Assembly (NCBI GenBank): GCA_002914805.1
Contig: JXTB01000184.1
Coordinates: forward strand, 212,636-276,635
Direction: 5' to 3'
Length of the DNA: 64,000 nucleotides
Origin: Parasponia andersonii
Taxonomy: Eukaryota > Streptophyta > Magnoliopsida > Rosales > Cannabaceae
How positions within the stretch are numbered: the first letter of the stretch is position 1; every line of letters starts with the position of its first letter. The notes beneath the pieces were generated by a model. It ran no database searches, had not been told where the DNA came from, and was given only the letters and a program-made list of their open reading frames with translations. Below, piece by piece: positions 24,969 to 36,324 of this stretch. Made by a program: the position numbers and the translations under genes.

Positions 24969-25275
24969 AGATGAAATTATTTCATTAAATGCTTGTACAA
25001 ATGTCAACTATCATATCCTACTTAGCACAATTATTTGTAGGCAAACAAAATATGAAATAAAAATACCTATATAAAATCAATACTTTTTCCTAAATTCATT
25101 TCTAGATTTTCCGAATTCATTTAATAGATTAAATTACATAATTCAAACCATTGACCTAAATTAAATAGGTGTATGTTTCTATTTATTTTTTTCCAAATGT
25201 TGGAATACTCAAATTGACTCATAAAGTCCTCTCGAGGTGTAATTTTGTCTCAGTATGGACCCATCAAGATGGGTT
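24969..25275. repeat. PAO 3' flank, partner of an inverted copy at 41.2 kb
   Basis: The sequence just after the PAO stop (including ATTTCTAGATTTTCCGAATT and GCAAACAAAATATGAAAT) recurs in reverse complement at about 41,219-41,530. It probably includes the 3' untranslated region and polyadenylation area of PAO. Confidence 0.8.
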
Positions 25276-26413
25276 GGCAACAAGAAAGCTAAGCAATTAA
25301 AACAAAGCTGTATAGTGTGTTTTGATGGTTTGCGTGAACCGAAATTATCATCTAATTATAGCATTGCAAATGATAAATTCAAATTTGGCTATTCCATTTG
25401 TACCAAAGGAAAAAATAAAATAAAAATGCATATGGATAACAGTCTGAGAACCGATTCTTAGGGGGACGTTTATTATTTGGCTTAATTTGGGTATAAAGTC
25501 GGAGAATTGCAATTTGTAATGTAATGATTTTTTTCTCAAGTTTTGAGATTTAGAATCGAAAGTCGTTGGCTTTTTAGATTAAAAAAAAATTATGGGGTTG
25601 AATCAAAACGTTTGTGTCTTAAAAGGAAAAGGAAAAGTGTGAAATACATCCTAATGGGGGATTAGGAGGGGCTTTATCTTGATGGAAAGAGCAGTAAAGA
25701 AATGGTGGGTAGCAGCGCAGCGCAGCTTTCAATTGTATCTTAGTGGGGATTAAGAGCAGAGGAGCCTCTTACAGGAGCAGCAACAAAGTAGTAAACTGAC
25801 TTAATCTTCTGTGTGCTCCAATTGATAAATCTTCTGTCTCTAACCAATTGAAAAAGGAAATAGAAGAGTAATAGGATAACCTGAGTGCATTATAGCCTAA
25901 ATTAACCATCCATCTCCATTTCCACTCAAAGAGAAAAAGTAACTTTTTTTATTAGCACAAAAGACTTCATAATCTATAAGATTAACTCCCACCATGAGTG
26001 CTCGGGCACAGAGAAACAAAGCTAAAGTTTGTTGTTATCGAACTAAAACTCAAACAAAACCAAACACCCTCCTTTGTAAAATCTATTAGTTACAAGAATT
26101 AAGCGTGCAGTGCGGGCGGGGGATGACATTAAAATTGTCAATATCACAAATTGAAAATCTAATTCAATTAAAAATAGAACGATGCGATTCGATTTAGTTT
26201 ATTTGATTATCTTGATTTGAGGCAGAGTATTCTGATTCTCTATAACCAAAGATAACAGCCAAATAAAACAGGGGGATAGAGATATAGAAACCATCTTCAT
26301 TAACTTACAAAATAAGATCATCTACATAATCAAGACTAGAAACCCTAATTCCATACCTAATTCTAATCATTCTCATTCCCAAAAAATGAAAAAGAGAATA
26401 CAGCACCATTGAT
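25276..26413. other. Intergenic, nothing recognised
   Basis: No gene or transposon ends seen. The last 150 bases or so are probably the 3' untranslated region of the leftward H2B gene. Confidence 0.45.
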
Positions 26414-26848
26414 TCAAGAGCTGGTAAACTTGGTAACCGCCTTGGTACCCTCAGAGACGGCGTGCTTGGCGAGCTCACCGGGGAGGACAAGGCGAACAGC
26501 GGTCTGGATCTCGCGGGAGGTAATGGTGGGCTTCTTGTTGTAGCGAGCGAGCCTGGAAGCCTCCTGGGCGAGCTTCTCGAAGATGTCGTTGATGAAGCTG
26601 TTCATGATCCCCATGGCCTTGCTGGAGATCCCGATGTCGGGATGGACCTGCTTCAGGACCTTGAAGATGTAGATCTTGTACGTCTCCACGCTCTTCTTCG
26701 TCCTCTTCTTCTTCTTGTCCGCCGACCCAGACGCCTCCTTCGGGAGCTTCTTCTCCGCGCGCGGCTTCTTCTCCGCCGGAGCCTTCTCCGCCTTCTTCTC
26801 CTCCGCGGGCTTCTTCTCCGCTGGCTTCTTATCGGGCTTGGGCGCCAT
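26414..26848 (-). CDS. H2B: Histone H2B
   Basis: Intronless 144-residue protein. The first 50 residues or so form a Lys/Ala/Pro-rich tail with repeated KKPAE motifs typical of plant H2B. The histone fold follows: [39 protein letters not shown], then [19 protein letters not shown], ending in AVTKFTSS. The Lys in AVTK (residue 140) is the position that is mono-ubiquitinated in plant H2B and linked to transcription. The protein pairs with H2A in nucleosomes. The coding sequence is far more GC-rich than its surroundings, with preferred C/G third bases, as is usual for replication-dependent plant histone genes. Start: the only ATG before the tail. Upstream elements fit a histone promoter. Confidence 0.98.
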   Translation of the reverse strand: MAPKPDKKPAEKKPAEEKKAEKAPAEKKPRAEKKLPKEASGSADKKKKRTKKSVETYKIYIFKVLKQVHPDIGISSKAMGIMNSFINDIFEKLAQEASRLARYNKKPTITSREIQTAVRLVLPGELAKHAVSEGTKAVTKFTSS

Positions 26849-26911
26849 TGTTAGAGTTCGGTTTGGGTTTTTTCTTTTTTTCTTTTTTTTTTTTTTTTTG
26901 TTTTTCTTTTC

Positions 26912-26942
<31 letters not shown>

Positions 26943-26974
26943 CGAATGAATGAATGAGAATTTCGGGGTCTTGG

Positions 26975-27095
26975 ATTGTTTTATATATAAGGGAAGGGGA
27001 CAGATTTTATTGGTTGGAGGGGTGAGGCGTGGATTGGTGACGTGGAGTGTTGGATTTTGGGGAGGGGTTAAATGGACGGTGTGGATTGGATCATG
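26975..27095 (-). promoter_or_regulatory. H2B promoter: TATA, CCAAT boxes and ACGTCA hexamer
   Basis: On the minus strand a TATATATAA-type TATA box lies at about 26,981-26,990, 133-142 nt upstream of the ATG. CCAAT boxes lie at 27,009-27,013, 27,033-27,037 and 27,085-27,089. The histone hexamer ACGTCA is at 27,038-27,043, directly beside one CCAAT. These match known plant S-phase histone promoters. A (GA)n tract (26,912-26,943) sits in the leader. Confidence 0.75.
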
Positions 27096-27244
27096 ATGGG
27101 CCGGATGATGTATATATATATATATATATATGTGTGTGTGATTCTTTGATTTTGAAATGGATTTTGGGGTTTTGGCGGGTGAGGCGATTATCACTTGTCT
27201 GGGGCGCGGTTTACGCCCCCCCAAGTAAAAATTTATGATTTTCG

Positions 27245-28470
27245 ATTCAATTAAGGGAAAAAGACACCCAACAAACAAGGTTTTTTTTTGAAAATATTGA
27301 CTAAATTACGACCTAGCAAAAAAACATATATTTCTGTACGACTTTTATGAGAAAAATAATAAAAAATAAATAATAAAAACAGCATCGTAGATCTTTGGAT
27401 TACGCGCAATGGTGTCTTCGCAGAATCTGGGTAATGGTTGGTCGTCATGTTTTGCAGGTGTAGTGTAGCCGAGGTTGGCAACAAGATTACGAGTCCCTCT
27501 ATAACTTTATCTATAGACACAGAAGTTACAGACGTTCATTTCAATAGCACTTCATTGTGTCAAATATCAATTTCTTCTCAAGCCCATCTCTCATTTACCT
27601 CTATTTTCTTTAATCTGTGTCTATGTACTTGAGTTTTAGCCTCATTTTTCAATCCAATATTGAAGCTTTCCTTGTTTTGTTTTCAGCTCAAGATAAGATT
27701 TTTGCCTTTTCTTTCCTAATAAATCTTGCTCCAAACTACTTTTGACATAGATTAATTTCATGAGTTTTATGACTTATTCGATTCTTTTATATGTTCCTAT
27801 TATTTTTCTTGATTTCTTTACTTATTCTAAAATCTTTTCTTTAATTATTTTTAATACTTGGTCATGGTTTATCGCGTCTTTTGTCTATTATGATTAATAT
27901 ATGTATTATGCATGCATATAACCATCTTTCTATGAATGCATCCTTAACTATTTATATCTGTTTATACTTCGTGTCTTTTTATTTGGATTTTGTTTGTTGT
28001 TTCCTCTATTTCCTTTTTGCAAGTCTACTAAATTTAAAAGAGCTAAAATATAACTATATATTAATTGATGATTACTTACTACTTTGTGCTAGCTAGTTAC
28101 AATAGCTAATATGTATTAAGCTTCTTCAAAGTATTGCAGAAAATTTCTTTGAAATATTGTAAAAAGTTTCTTAATTCTCCCAAAATGATATGCATATTAA
28201 AGTAGTTAAATTATAACTGGTAATCGTTAGTGATTACTATACTATATTAATAAATAAACTCTAATTTGACAATTGGTTACCGCTTAATTGGATTCCTGAT
28301 TATAAGCTTAACTGACAATATATATTTTTATTGTTTTTATTTCAAAAATATAATTGCTTAATTTGAGAACCTGATCATATTCTCCAGTACTCTTGTTTAA
28401 TGCCTCGTCCAATTCTTGCAGGCTCAATCTTCCCAAGCATGACTACCTCTCTATACTTCTCTCTATGCTG
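27245..28470. other. AT-rich intergenic, no gene seen
   Basis: Scattered ORFs here (for example 27,881-28,096) are AT-driven and lack domains. A (TA)n tract lies just before it at about 27,112-27,131. Confidence 0.45.
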
Positions 28471-28477
28471 GATTATG

Positions 28478-29395
28478 ATTTACTTAGGTATAGAGCATTC
28501 TACTAAAAAAAAAAAAACCAAAATAGTTTCTAAGAAACTAAAAATAGTTTTTTTTTTAATTTACTTATATACAGGACATTAAACTACACATAAATAAAAC
28601 TGGTTTCCTAAAAACTTTTTTAGTTTCCTATGATTTACTTACATACATGATATTATGCTAAAAGAAACTAAACTAGTTTATTAGAAAGCTTTGTGGTTTC
28701 ATGTGATCTAGTTAGCTACAGGATAATCTGCTACATAGAAACCAAACTCGTTTCTTGGAAACCTTTGTGGTTTCCTATTATTTAGTTAGTTACAGAATAT
28801 TCGGCTACATAGAAACTATATTGGTTTCCTAGAAACCTTTGTGGTTTATTGTGATTCACTTACATACAGGGTAATAGGAAACCAAATTAATTTCTACGAA
28901 ATCTTTATAGTCTAAAAAACTTTTGTGGTTTCTTATGTATGATTTACATACGTCAAGAGCGTTCTACAGAAAGGAAACCAAAGTAGTTTCTAAGAAATCT
29001 TTATGGTTTCCAAAAATAAAATAGTGGACTATAATAAATTTAGAAAGGTGAGCAAAAAAATGAATTGGTTTACTTACAGGATATTATGGTAAAATGAATA
29101 GTATCTAAAAGTTTATTAGATACTTATATATAGAGCATTCTATTAAAAAGAAACCAATTTGATTTCTAGGAAATCTTTGTGGTTTCTTATGATTTACTTA
29201 TATACAAGACATTCTGCTACATATAAACTTAATTGGTTTCCTGGAAACCTTTTTGGTTTCTTGTGATATACTTATATACATGACATTCTGCTAAAAGGAA
29301 ACCAATATAGTTTCCTGTGATTTACTTACATATAGAAGATTTCACTAAAAAGAAACCAAACTAGTTTCTATGAAACCTTTGCGGTTTCAAAAAAT
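28478..29395. repeat. Satellite of about 74 bp with palindromic core
   Basis: About twelve degenerate tandem units. Each starts near GATTTACTTACATACAGGAC and continues ATTCTGCTA, AGAAACCAAACTAGTTTC and GAAACCTTTGTGGTTTC. Observed spacing is mostly 73-75 bp (28,560, 28,633, 28,707, 28,782, 28,855), with truncated units towards the right. The core GGTTTCCTAGAAACC is an inverted repeat, so each unit could fold. No protein coding. Not matched to any named satellite by me. Confidence 0.85.
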
Positions 29396-30679
29396 ATAAT
29401 AAATTTAGAAAGGTGGGCAAATAATAAAAAAATGAATTAAAGAAATAAAGATAGCAAAAAAAAACATAAACTATAAAAGTGGAACATAATAAATTTAGAA
29501 AGGTGTGTAAAAAGAAGAAAAAAGAAAAAAAATTAAAAATGAGAAAAACAAAAAGTGGAAAAAAAAGGAGTGAAATGAAAAAGAAGAGAAACAATGAAAA
29601 ATCAGGTCGTGGATTTTGAACTGTTAATTTTTAGGAGGGGACAAGATTATCCAGCCAGTCTGCCATTATAATGCTTGAATTTTTGTTATTTTGTTGGACA
29701 CATTTACTATATAATTGTATTGTAAAAAATATGCCTTATTTACAAATTTACCACCGCGTTTTCTAGCGCAAAAATATTTTGAAAAATACCCACTTTAGGT
29801 CGTACGGGATTTTAATTATTTTCTCAAGGTCGTTTTTTTGGTATTATTTTTGAAATGATAAGTATTAGTGTCTAAAACCCTTCAATTAATTGAAAATGAG
29901 GAATTTTTATCGTGACCGACCCATTTTAGGGGCACTTTTAATATTAATAAATAATAAAAAGCTTTAATTATAATACAAAAATAGATAATTATAGTTTCAA
30001 ACTCCTTAAAAAAATAGACAAAAAATGATCAAAAACACAACAATAATAAGATTGTGGGTTATCATAATTCTCTAAGAAAAGAAAACAACAACGACCATCA
30101 ACAAAAATATGTCAAAAACTTATCTAATACGATATGATAATACCCCAACCCGAATACGACACGATTAATATACGTATAGTACGACACGACATGTGTAACT
30201 CGTTTAATAAATGTGTCATGTTTCATACGATTACTCTAATTTAACACGATTATGCACTAATTAATTCAATTTTACACGTGCAAATATGTTTAGAATTAAT
30301 CAAAATCACATTTAAATATTAAAATATCAATAAATGTATCGTATAAATGTCGTGTTGACACGATTCGAAAATAACCCGTTTAATTAAAATGGGTTACACT
30401 AGTCATTTTCGGGCTAAGCGGGTTAACTTGAAACCCATCCATTTATTATACGTGTTACATATGTCAACCCAAAATTGACATAAAAATTAAATGAGTCACT
30501 CAATCCTATTTATTTTGTATTATTTTCAAGTCATATCGTCATGTCGTACAGAAAATTATCGGCCCTAATCGTATTAAGCACCCTCACCAAATTTTCTTAA
30601 CTAGGACATTGAGAGGTAAACAATGTGGAGAAATATCTTTCAATAACTCATGCCACCTCTTCATATTTATCTCTCAATC
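29396..30679. other. AT-rich intergenic with a hAT-like relic
   Basis: From about 30,090 to 30,575 the composition (ACGACACGA, ACTCGTTTAATAAA) resembles the hAT element to the right. It ends AAATTATCGGCCCTA, close to that element's terminus CAAATTGTCAGCC. No left end was found. Before 30,090 nothing is recognised. Confidence 0.4.
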
Positions 30680-30828
30680 TAGGGCTGACAATTTGTGATA
30701 CAACACGACAACACGACTCAAAACTCGCATGAAATTAACGGGTTTAGGTTTAGTTTAATCGTGTTCGTGTCGTGTTCGGCTTAAAGATATTGACTCGTTT
30801 AATTAACGAGTCGTGTTCGGATTGAATC

Positions 30829-31080
30829 TATTTAGTAAAGAGGTCGTGTTGTGTCAGGTCAACCCGTTTATAAATGGGTCGTGTTGTGCCTATAAGTCCA
30901 AGGCTAACTAACCCAAGAGGGGGGGTGAATTGAGTTTTAATAGCTTTTGCAAACTATTTAGTAAAGAGGTCGTGTTGTGTCAGGTCAACTAGTTTATAAA
31001 TGGGTCGTGTTGTGCCTATAAGTCGAAGGCTAACTAACCCAAGAGGGGGGGTGAATTGAGTTTTAATAGCTTTTGCAAAC
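30829..31080. repeat. 126-bp tandem duplication inside the hAT element
   Basis: Two nearly identical units, each starting TATTTAGTAAAGAGGTCG and containing CCAAGAGGGGGGGTGAATTG. Few differences suggest a recent event. Confidence 0.9.
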
Positions 31081-31430
31081 TATTCTTGAAAATCACATAA
31101 ATATGGCAAGAAAAGGAAATAGCTTTTAGGAAAAGGAAAAGTTTGAGCTATTAATATCATATTATGTGCGAACAAATATTCGAGTACAAGAACTAAGTGT
31201 ATACCCTTGCTAGTCTAGGTCTTGTAATATTAAATTTTATCTTCAAACTCTTTTCCATAATCCATTTTGAATGCCTTGTGATCCTTTCAATCTAATTTGC
31301 TATACACTCAAGTAGATTATTAGTTCTTAATTATATATTTGTTAACTTCAAAATATGAGAGATGATTTTTGCTGCAAGGCATGACTCAACAGCGTCGTGT
31401 CATAATTTTTGACCCGTTTATTTTAAAGAG

Positions 31431-31721
31431 AAATTTAGGTAGATGACTAATATTTTAAATTTGATTAAGTAAATATCCACTTTTTAAATTTTATAGCTAA
31501 ATGTCCAAGTATATATATTTATACACTTAGTAGATAATATATCTACCAATTTCAATTATTGTACTGAAATGTACTGGGTATATAATTTTTTATACTTGGT
31601 ATATAAAATTTGACACTTAGTATTTAAACATATATACCGGATATTTTGCTATAACATTTGATAAAAGGGATATTTACTTGAATTTGGCCTAAAATTTGGT
31701 CATATTTCTATAAGGCCCTTT
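31431..31721. mobile_element. MITE nested in the hAT element
   Basis: Inverted ends of about 45 bp, AGATGAC...AAATATCCACTTT against TATGACC...AAATATCCCTTTT read on the other strand. An inverted copy lies at about 53,050-53,345 and a weaker relative at about 46,880-47,130. No coding. The target duplication is not clear. Confidence 0.65.
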
Positions 31722-31964
31722 ATTCAAGGGATCGTATTTGGGTCACAAGTCACAGGTCATGTATCACGGGTCAATATGATCTGTTTAGTAAACGAATTAT
31801 ACGGGTCGTATTCGTATTGTCATAAGTTCTGATCCGATTATTAAACGAGTCATATTCGGGTTGAGTATTTACCTGTTATACATGTACATCGACACGATAT
31901 GAATACGACATGTGGACACAAATTGTCAGCCTTATCTCAATCTCCCATCTTCATCTTCTAAGCC

Positions 31965-32171
31965 CAAAATCTCATTTTAACGTCTTCTGTTTATAGTTTT
32001 TGAATAGAAGAACTTCATATTTTTATCACCCGCCTTGAACCACTCTGTTCGTGAACTCTGCCTCCAAAAGAGTTCCTCAATAATTAGGAGCCAATCAAGT
32101 TCATTCTCTTTCTTGTGGATAACTGATGAATTTTGAGGTAAGGTTCTCCAGCTCGTCCCGTAATTTGGCAA
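31965..32171 (-). mobile_element. LINE (L1-like) ORF2 fragment
   Basis: The minus strand encodes EELFWRQSSRTEWFKAGDKN followed by MKFFYSKTINRRR, the well-known motif before the reverse transcriptase of plant L1-like LINEs (usual form: W.RSR..WL..GD.NT.FFH). Only about 64 codons are open. The rest is missing, the downstream side being cut near the hAT target site. Confidence 0.65.
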
Positions 32172-32179
32172 TCTTTCTA

Positions 32180-33320
32180 GGTTAGATTACCAAATTTTGT
32201 TTCTAGTCCAAGACTTAAACGTATTTTCATAAAGCCTCAATCCTCTCGTGAAGGAACCACATGAACCATTAAACAAGTGTTGGTTCCCAGCAAAAGTTAT
32301 AAGCTTGGTACAACAACTTAATTTGCACAAAAAGGAATATTTGATAATTTGCATAAGCAAAGCTTTACTTACAATATTTACTTCACTCGAAACATTTGAC
32401 AAACGAGGAGTGAAAAACGAACAATTTATTTTCAACTTCTATAGACAAACAGAGGATAATATGCATTTTTTTTATTTACTTTGGTACAAATAGAATAGCC
32501 AGATTAACTTATCATTTGCAATGTTATAATCAGTTGACAATTTCGTTTCAAGCAAACCATCAATACACACTATGTATTATATAGGGCTAGTTTGGTATAA
32601 TTGTGTTGGAGAAAGAATTACTTTTAGTTATGATGAAGAAAAAATCAATTATAATGTAAAGCAGCCGAATATTTAATAAACTGTAATTTTAAAAATATTG
32701 TGAGTTGTAAAAATAGACTTATAATATTTGGTAAATTGTATATATAAATTACCGTAGACATATAAAATGGCCATAATAAACATTATAGTAAAAGTGATTC
32801 ATTTAGTTTATTAGCAACAAAAGTTATTGTACATATACATACTTCTTTTTAAAGAAAAAATTGCTATGAAATAGACAATGGGCCCATTTGTTTCAGGCGT
32901 TTGAACAGATACATTTGAATGAAAATAATGGAATGTGTTATAATTAAAATGGTAGACATTTGAATGGTAACGGAATTAACATTTGGGACAATTTATTAGA
33001 ATGGTACATTGGAACTGTGAAAATATCATAATGGATGTTTGGTTGAGATGTTGAAATAGTAAATTTGAATTGAAAAAAAATTGAACTGAAACTTTCATTT
33101 GTATATTAAAGCATCTTTTACACATTTCCTTTGTGTTATATTTGATGATTCATCAATTAATGGAAATTTGTTTCCAATTGTCAATTTTTGTTTTATTAGT
33201 AGTATTTTTTTTTCTTTTGCTCAAATTTTCTTTTGCTCCAAGTTCCAACTCAATCTTATGATTGATGTTCCGTCTCGGTGGCAACCTTTTGGATAACTCA
33301 GTTGGCATAATGTCGCTGAA
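32180..33320. other. AT-rich intergenic, possible MITE debris
   Basis: No gene seen. Sequence starting near 32,583 (GGGCTAGTTTGG) resembles common MITE termini, but no matching right end was found. Confidence 0.35.
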
Positions 33321-33325
33321 CTCCT

Positions 33326-33590
33326 CTAGTACCGCAGCGACTTTGTCAGGGTATCAACAATTTTATCTACCTTGATTTCCACCAGGGCAGCAACCATCAT
33401 ATCTTCCTCCTTCTTTAAACCAGCTTTTAGTTGAGAGGCCGATTGGAACATTGGCTTCTCAGCTAATCGTCCCTCAAATTCCATAGGAATAAAGTGTAGA
33501 CACCTCTCATCCGCAATAAACAGACTACCCAAATTGGGCACAGCCACAGCTTTTGCTTTCACAAAGAAATCGATACCTAGAATAAAATCA
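33326..33590 (-). pseudogene. Gypsy protease to reverse-transcriptase linker fragment
   Basis: The minus strand reads DFILGIDFFVKAKAVAVPN then LGSLFIADERC, the C-terminal part of a Ty3/gypsy aspartic protease and the linker after it. The catalytic N-terminal part is lost at a junction near 33,590, where an inverted piece of reverse transcriptase begins. Confidence 0.65.
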
Positions 33591-33592
33591 AA

Positions 33593-33631
33593 CTAGACCT
33601 GCGGTCGGGATACTGGCAAGTACGCATTGCC
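33593..33631 (+). pseudogene. Inverted reverse-transcriptase scrap
   Basis: The plus strand encodes [13 protein letters not shown], matching the same motif at about 39,830-39,865 on the minus strand. Its opposite orientation, directly beside the protease fragment, marks an inversion or complex rearrangement. Confidence 0.75.
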
Positions 33632-33727
33632 ATGTTGGAGATTTCGGTTTGACGGTGTCAAAGAGCTCGAGTAAGATCAAGGCAGTGAACTCAGGTGCAC
33701 AGCCTATTCAAGGTACTACTAATTCTT

Positions 33728-33827
33728 CTCTTAAAATCGGGAATTGGGAATAAGAGTGTACATTCATAGCGGTCCCTCTTAAAATCGGGAATTGGGAAAA
33801 AGAAGGACCGCTATGAAAGTACACTCT
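33728..33827. repeat. Compact hairpin plus direct repeat
   Basis: The 23-bp arms AGAGTGTACATTCATAGCGG... (33,753-33,775) and ...CCGCTATGAAAGTACACTCT (33,805-33,827) are near-perfect inverted repeats. A 23-bp direct repeat starting CTCTTAAAATCGGGAATTGG lies at 33,728-33,750 and in the loop at 33,776-33,798. This looks like a rearrangement junction rather than a functional site. Confidence 0.8.
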
Positions 33828-33842
33828 TCTGCTCCCGCCAAA

Positions 33843-34190
33843 TTACTTTGGCTCAGGGACTTTCAGCTTAGAACCCGTACTCTTTTCACTGCTACTAGAG
33901 GGACCTGTGGACACCTTCTTGAGCAACCTAACATCGCCCTCAATAGAAGCTACCCGTGCTTCTATACGATCTGCCAAGGCTAGGACTTCCTTGAGCATAT
34001 CGTTGTACTGATCCACCACATCTTTTTGATTATCACAGACAGTACACTGAAATTCAACAATACTGGCCACATGCAATTCAGCTTGCTCTGACAGGGTCAT
34101 TGCATTAGGTGTCGGGGCACCAATCAGCGTCTCGAGAATACCAACACGTTCGCCAAGATCATTTATCTCAACCTTTCTCTGATACCAACT
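33843..34190 (-). pseudogene. Gypsy gag N-terminal fragment, copy 1
   Basis: Minus-strand frame running straight from the primer-binding site: SWYQRKVEINDLGERV, then a helical region and KSTGSKLKVPEPK. It closely matches copy 2 at 35,773-36,324. It is truncated after about 115 codons by the rearranged junction near 33,830. Confidence 0.7.
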
Positions 34191-35295
34191 TGTCACAGGG
34201 TCTAAAACTCAATGAATTTTTCACCTTGTGATGGCACTAAGTTCCTCACTTAGTAAGCCCTCTCAAGTGTTTCACTCACCACTCACAATAATGAAACTCT
34301 CAAAGCAAGTAAAGTGAAGCACTCATAAGCATGCGGGAAATACTCTCAACCTTTTATTAATCGTAAAAGGAATTACAAGTTTGCTGGAAGGGATCACACA
34401 AGCTCAATGTGTACTCAACCATTCCCAACATGGGTATTTATAGGCAAATAGATGTGGCTGATACCCCCAACCTCTAGAACCACTAAACCCACATTCTAAG
34501 GATTGGAACATGTTCAAAACATCAAAAGATGCCATCTGGCTATAGATTGTGCGACACAATTTGAGAAATGCCCGGAGAAACAGAAGTTGGCCACGTTCTG
34601 CCTATCTGCCGCGTGTGCGCTGCGTGCAATGTGGCTGAGTGGTGTGCGCGTCCTGCATGTGCACACCCGTCGTGCATCCATGGTGCGTGCGCATCTCGCG
34701 CGCACATGCATCACGTCTGATGTACTCGGCCACTTCTCACATTCTTCTCACCACTCTGCCCAGTTCCCATGAAACTCGGTCGTGGGCGCCCAGCCGCCAC
34801 GTTGGCCAGTCGTGGCCACATCTAGTGCACCACGTCCCACTTTTCTTGGCCACTTGCCAAGGCTGCTGCCATAGAATTCCGCAATTCTCGGAACCATGTC
34901 TGAACGCCTGCCTAAGCGTCCGACTGTCTTGCATCTGTGTCCGAGCGCTCGCCCAAGTGCCCGGATGTCTCGCGCATGTTGCTGCACGCTGTTCCGCCCG
35001 TGCGCTTGCGCCACTGCGTGCATGCTCTGTCTGCGAACGCATCATGCTATGCATGCATGCCCTTATGAAACCTACTGTGGGGCGCACACATGTGAGTCAC
35101 CTCCATATGTGTGCCTTAGTACTCCGCCTATTTTGTGTGCCCACCAAGCATACACGCTTCGCATGCTGGGTACCGCCCATGACATGCCTTTGCTTGCAGT
35201 CAACAAGCTTTACCATGCCCCGCCTAAGACGTGGACATACCTTGGCCCGTGCCAGCCTGCACACGGGCCTCGTCCGAGTCTACAAGGGTCTGACA
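34191..35295 (-). mobile_element. Gypsy LTR 1 (5' LTR of a leftward element)
   Basis: A 1,105-bp LTR whose minus strand starts TGTCAGACCC and ends CCCTGTGACA. Just inside it is TGGTATCAGAG, complementary to the 3' end of initiator methionine tRNA, the usual primer-binding site. The centre is very GC- and CpG-rich (runs of CGCGCGCAC). The long plus-strand ORFs here are side effects of that composition. Confidence 0.85.
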
Positions 35296-35458
35296 CCAAT
35301 ATACTGCTAGAGCCCAGAGAAGATGACGATGGGTTTTGTTTTTTTTTTTCTTAAATTTATGAAAGGGTATTGGTTTGAAATTTCAACAATTATCTGAGGT
35401 TATTTTTGGCATTTTGAAATTTTCATTAATGGTACGGAACAGATCCCGTGTAATCCCA
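35296..35458. repeat. Duplicated outer flank of the gypsy LTR, copy 1
   Basis: It matches 40,844-41,013 beyond LTR 3. Both start CCAATATACTGC and end CCCGTGTAATCCCA. A single N at 35,459 and a (TA)n tract follow. Two LTRs sharing the same outer flank mean the inserted locus, not just the element, was duplicated about 5.55 kb apart, or the assembly is wrong here. Confidence 0.85.
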
Positions 35459-35459
35459 N

Positions 35460-35772
35460 TATATATATATATATTGCTAGAGAAGACAGTAGACCCGCTG
35501 GTTCACCATGCCGACATGCTCACTGTATATACCTCTCTCTCTCTCTCTCACACTCTCATCGGCTGAGCTCCAATCGGCGGCCATAGACGTACCCCTCAAC
35601 CTCATCTTCGTCGTCGTAGAAGTCAGCTGAGCTCCCAGTTTACTCTTCGCCATGGTGGTGGACTCCGCTCCTACCACTCATTGGGCAGCAGTTCTCCGGT
35701 GCCTCGTTCTCCATTACCTCCGAGTCAAACTACACTACATGGTCAAGTCAAACTACATGGTCAATGAATTTC
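35460..35772. other. Unassigned segment between gypsy pieces
   Basis: Not gag and not LTR. It carries (TA)n and (CT)n tracts and a 51-codon plus-strand ORF from the ATG near 35,652. It may be a captured host leader or a junction filler. Confidence 0.35.
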
Positions 35773-36324
35773 TCAGCCTGCCAGCACTCGCATCATCATC
35801 CATGTGAGTTCGCCACCATAGATTTGCATCACCGGCGAGGTATATGCTGGTGAGACGGCGAGGTACATGCTGGTGAGAGTGACTTGTTCTTCTTCCGCCA
35901 CATGAGCAGCCTTAACGTACTGCTCCATGTACCAAAGGAAATTCTCCAACTCCTTTGTATTTATGCTCCCGCCAAATTGCTTTGGCTCAGGAACTTTTAG
36001 CTTGGAACCCGTACGCTTTTCACCGTTGTTATAGGGACCTGCGGACACCCTCTTAAGCAACCTAACATCGCCCTCAATAGAAGCTACCCGTGCTTCTATA
36101 CGATTTGCCAAGGCTAGGACTTCCTTGAGCATATCGTTGTACCGATCCACTACATCTTTTTGGTTGTCATGGACAGTACGCTGAAGTTCAGCAATACTAG
36201 CTGCATGCAATTCAGCTTGCTCCGACAGGGTCGTTGTATTAGGTGCCAGGGCACCAATCAGCGTCTCGAGAATACTAACATGTTCGCCAAGATCATTCAT
36301 CTCAACCTGTCTCTGATACCAACT
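35773..36324 (-). pseudogene. Gypsy gag fragment, copy 2
   Basis: The minus-strand frame SWYQRQVEMNDLGEHV continues through KRTGSKLKVPEPKQFGG and ENFLWYMEQYVKAAHV to TLTSMYLA. A 23-bp tandem duplication (CTCACCAGCATRTACCTCGC) then shifts the frame. The displaced frame still spells LWWRTHMDDD, as in intact gag. Confidence 0.75.

Larger units (their letters stand above)
30680..31934. mobile_element. Non-autonomous hAT element
   Basis: The 18-bp ends TAGGGCTGACAATTTGTG and CACAAATTGTCAGCCTTA are inverted repeats with one mismatch. The 8-bp direct repeat TCTCAATC flanks them (30672-30679 and 31935-31942), the hallmark of hAT transposition. The interior is full of short palindromes built on ACCCGTTTA / AAACGGGT and contains no transposase. 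It includes a 126-bp tandem duplication (30,829-30,954 and 30,955-31,080) and a nested MITE (about 31,431-31,721). Confidence 0.88.

Noticed and set aside
26462..26957. Plus-strand ORFs of 93-130 codons over H2B
   Set aside because: They are antisense to a certain histone gene and arise from its GC-rich codons.
28478..29395. CRISPR-like array
   Set aside because: The units are degenerate and contiguous without unique spacers, and this is a plant genome; it is a satellite.
34639..35354. Plus-strand ORFs of 152-223 codons in LTR 1, and similar ones in LTRs 2 and 3
   Set aside because: They lie inside non-coding LTRs, are Cys/His/Arg/Ala-rich because of CpG-rich sequence, and run opposite to the element.
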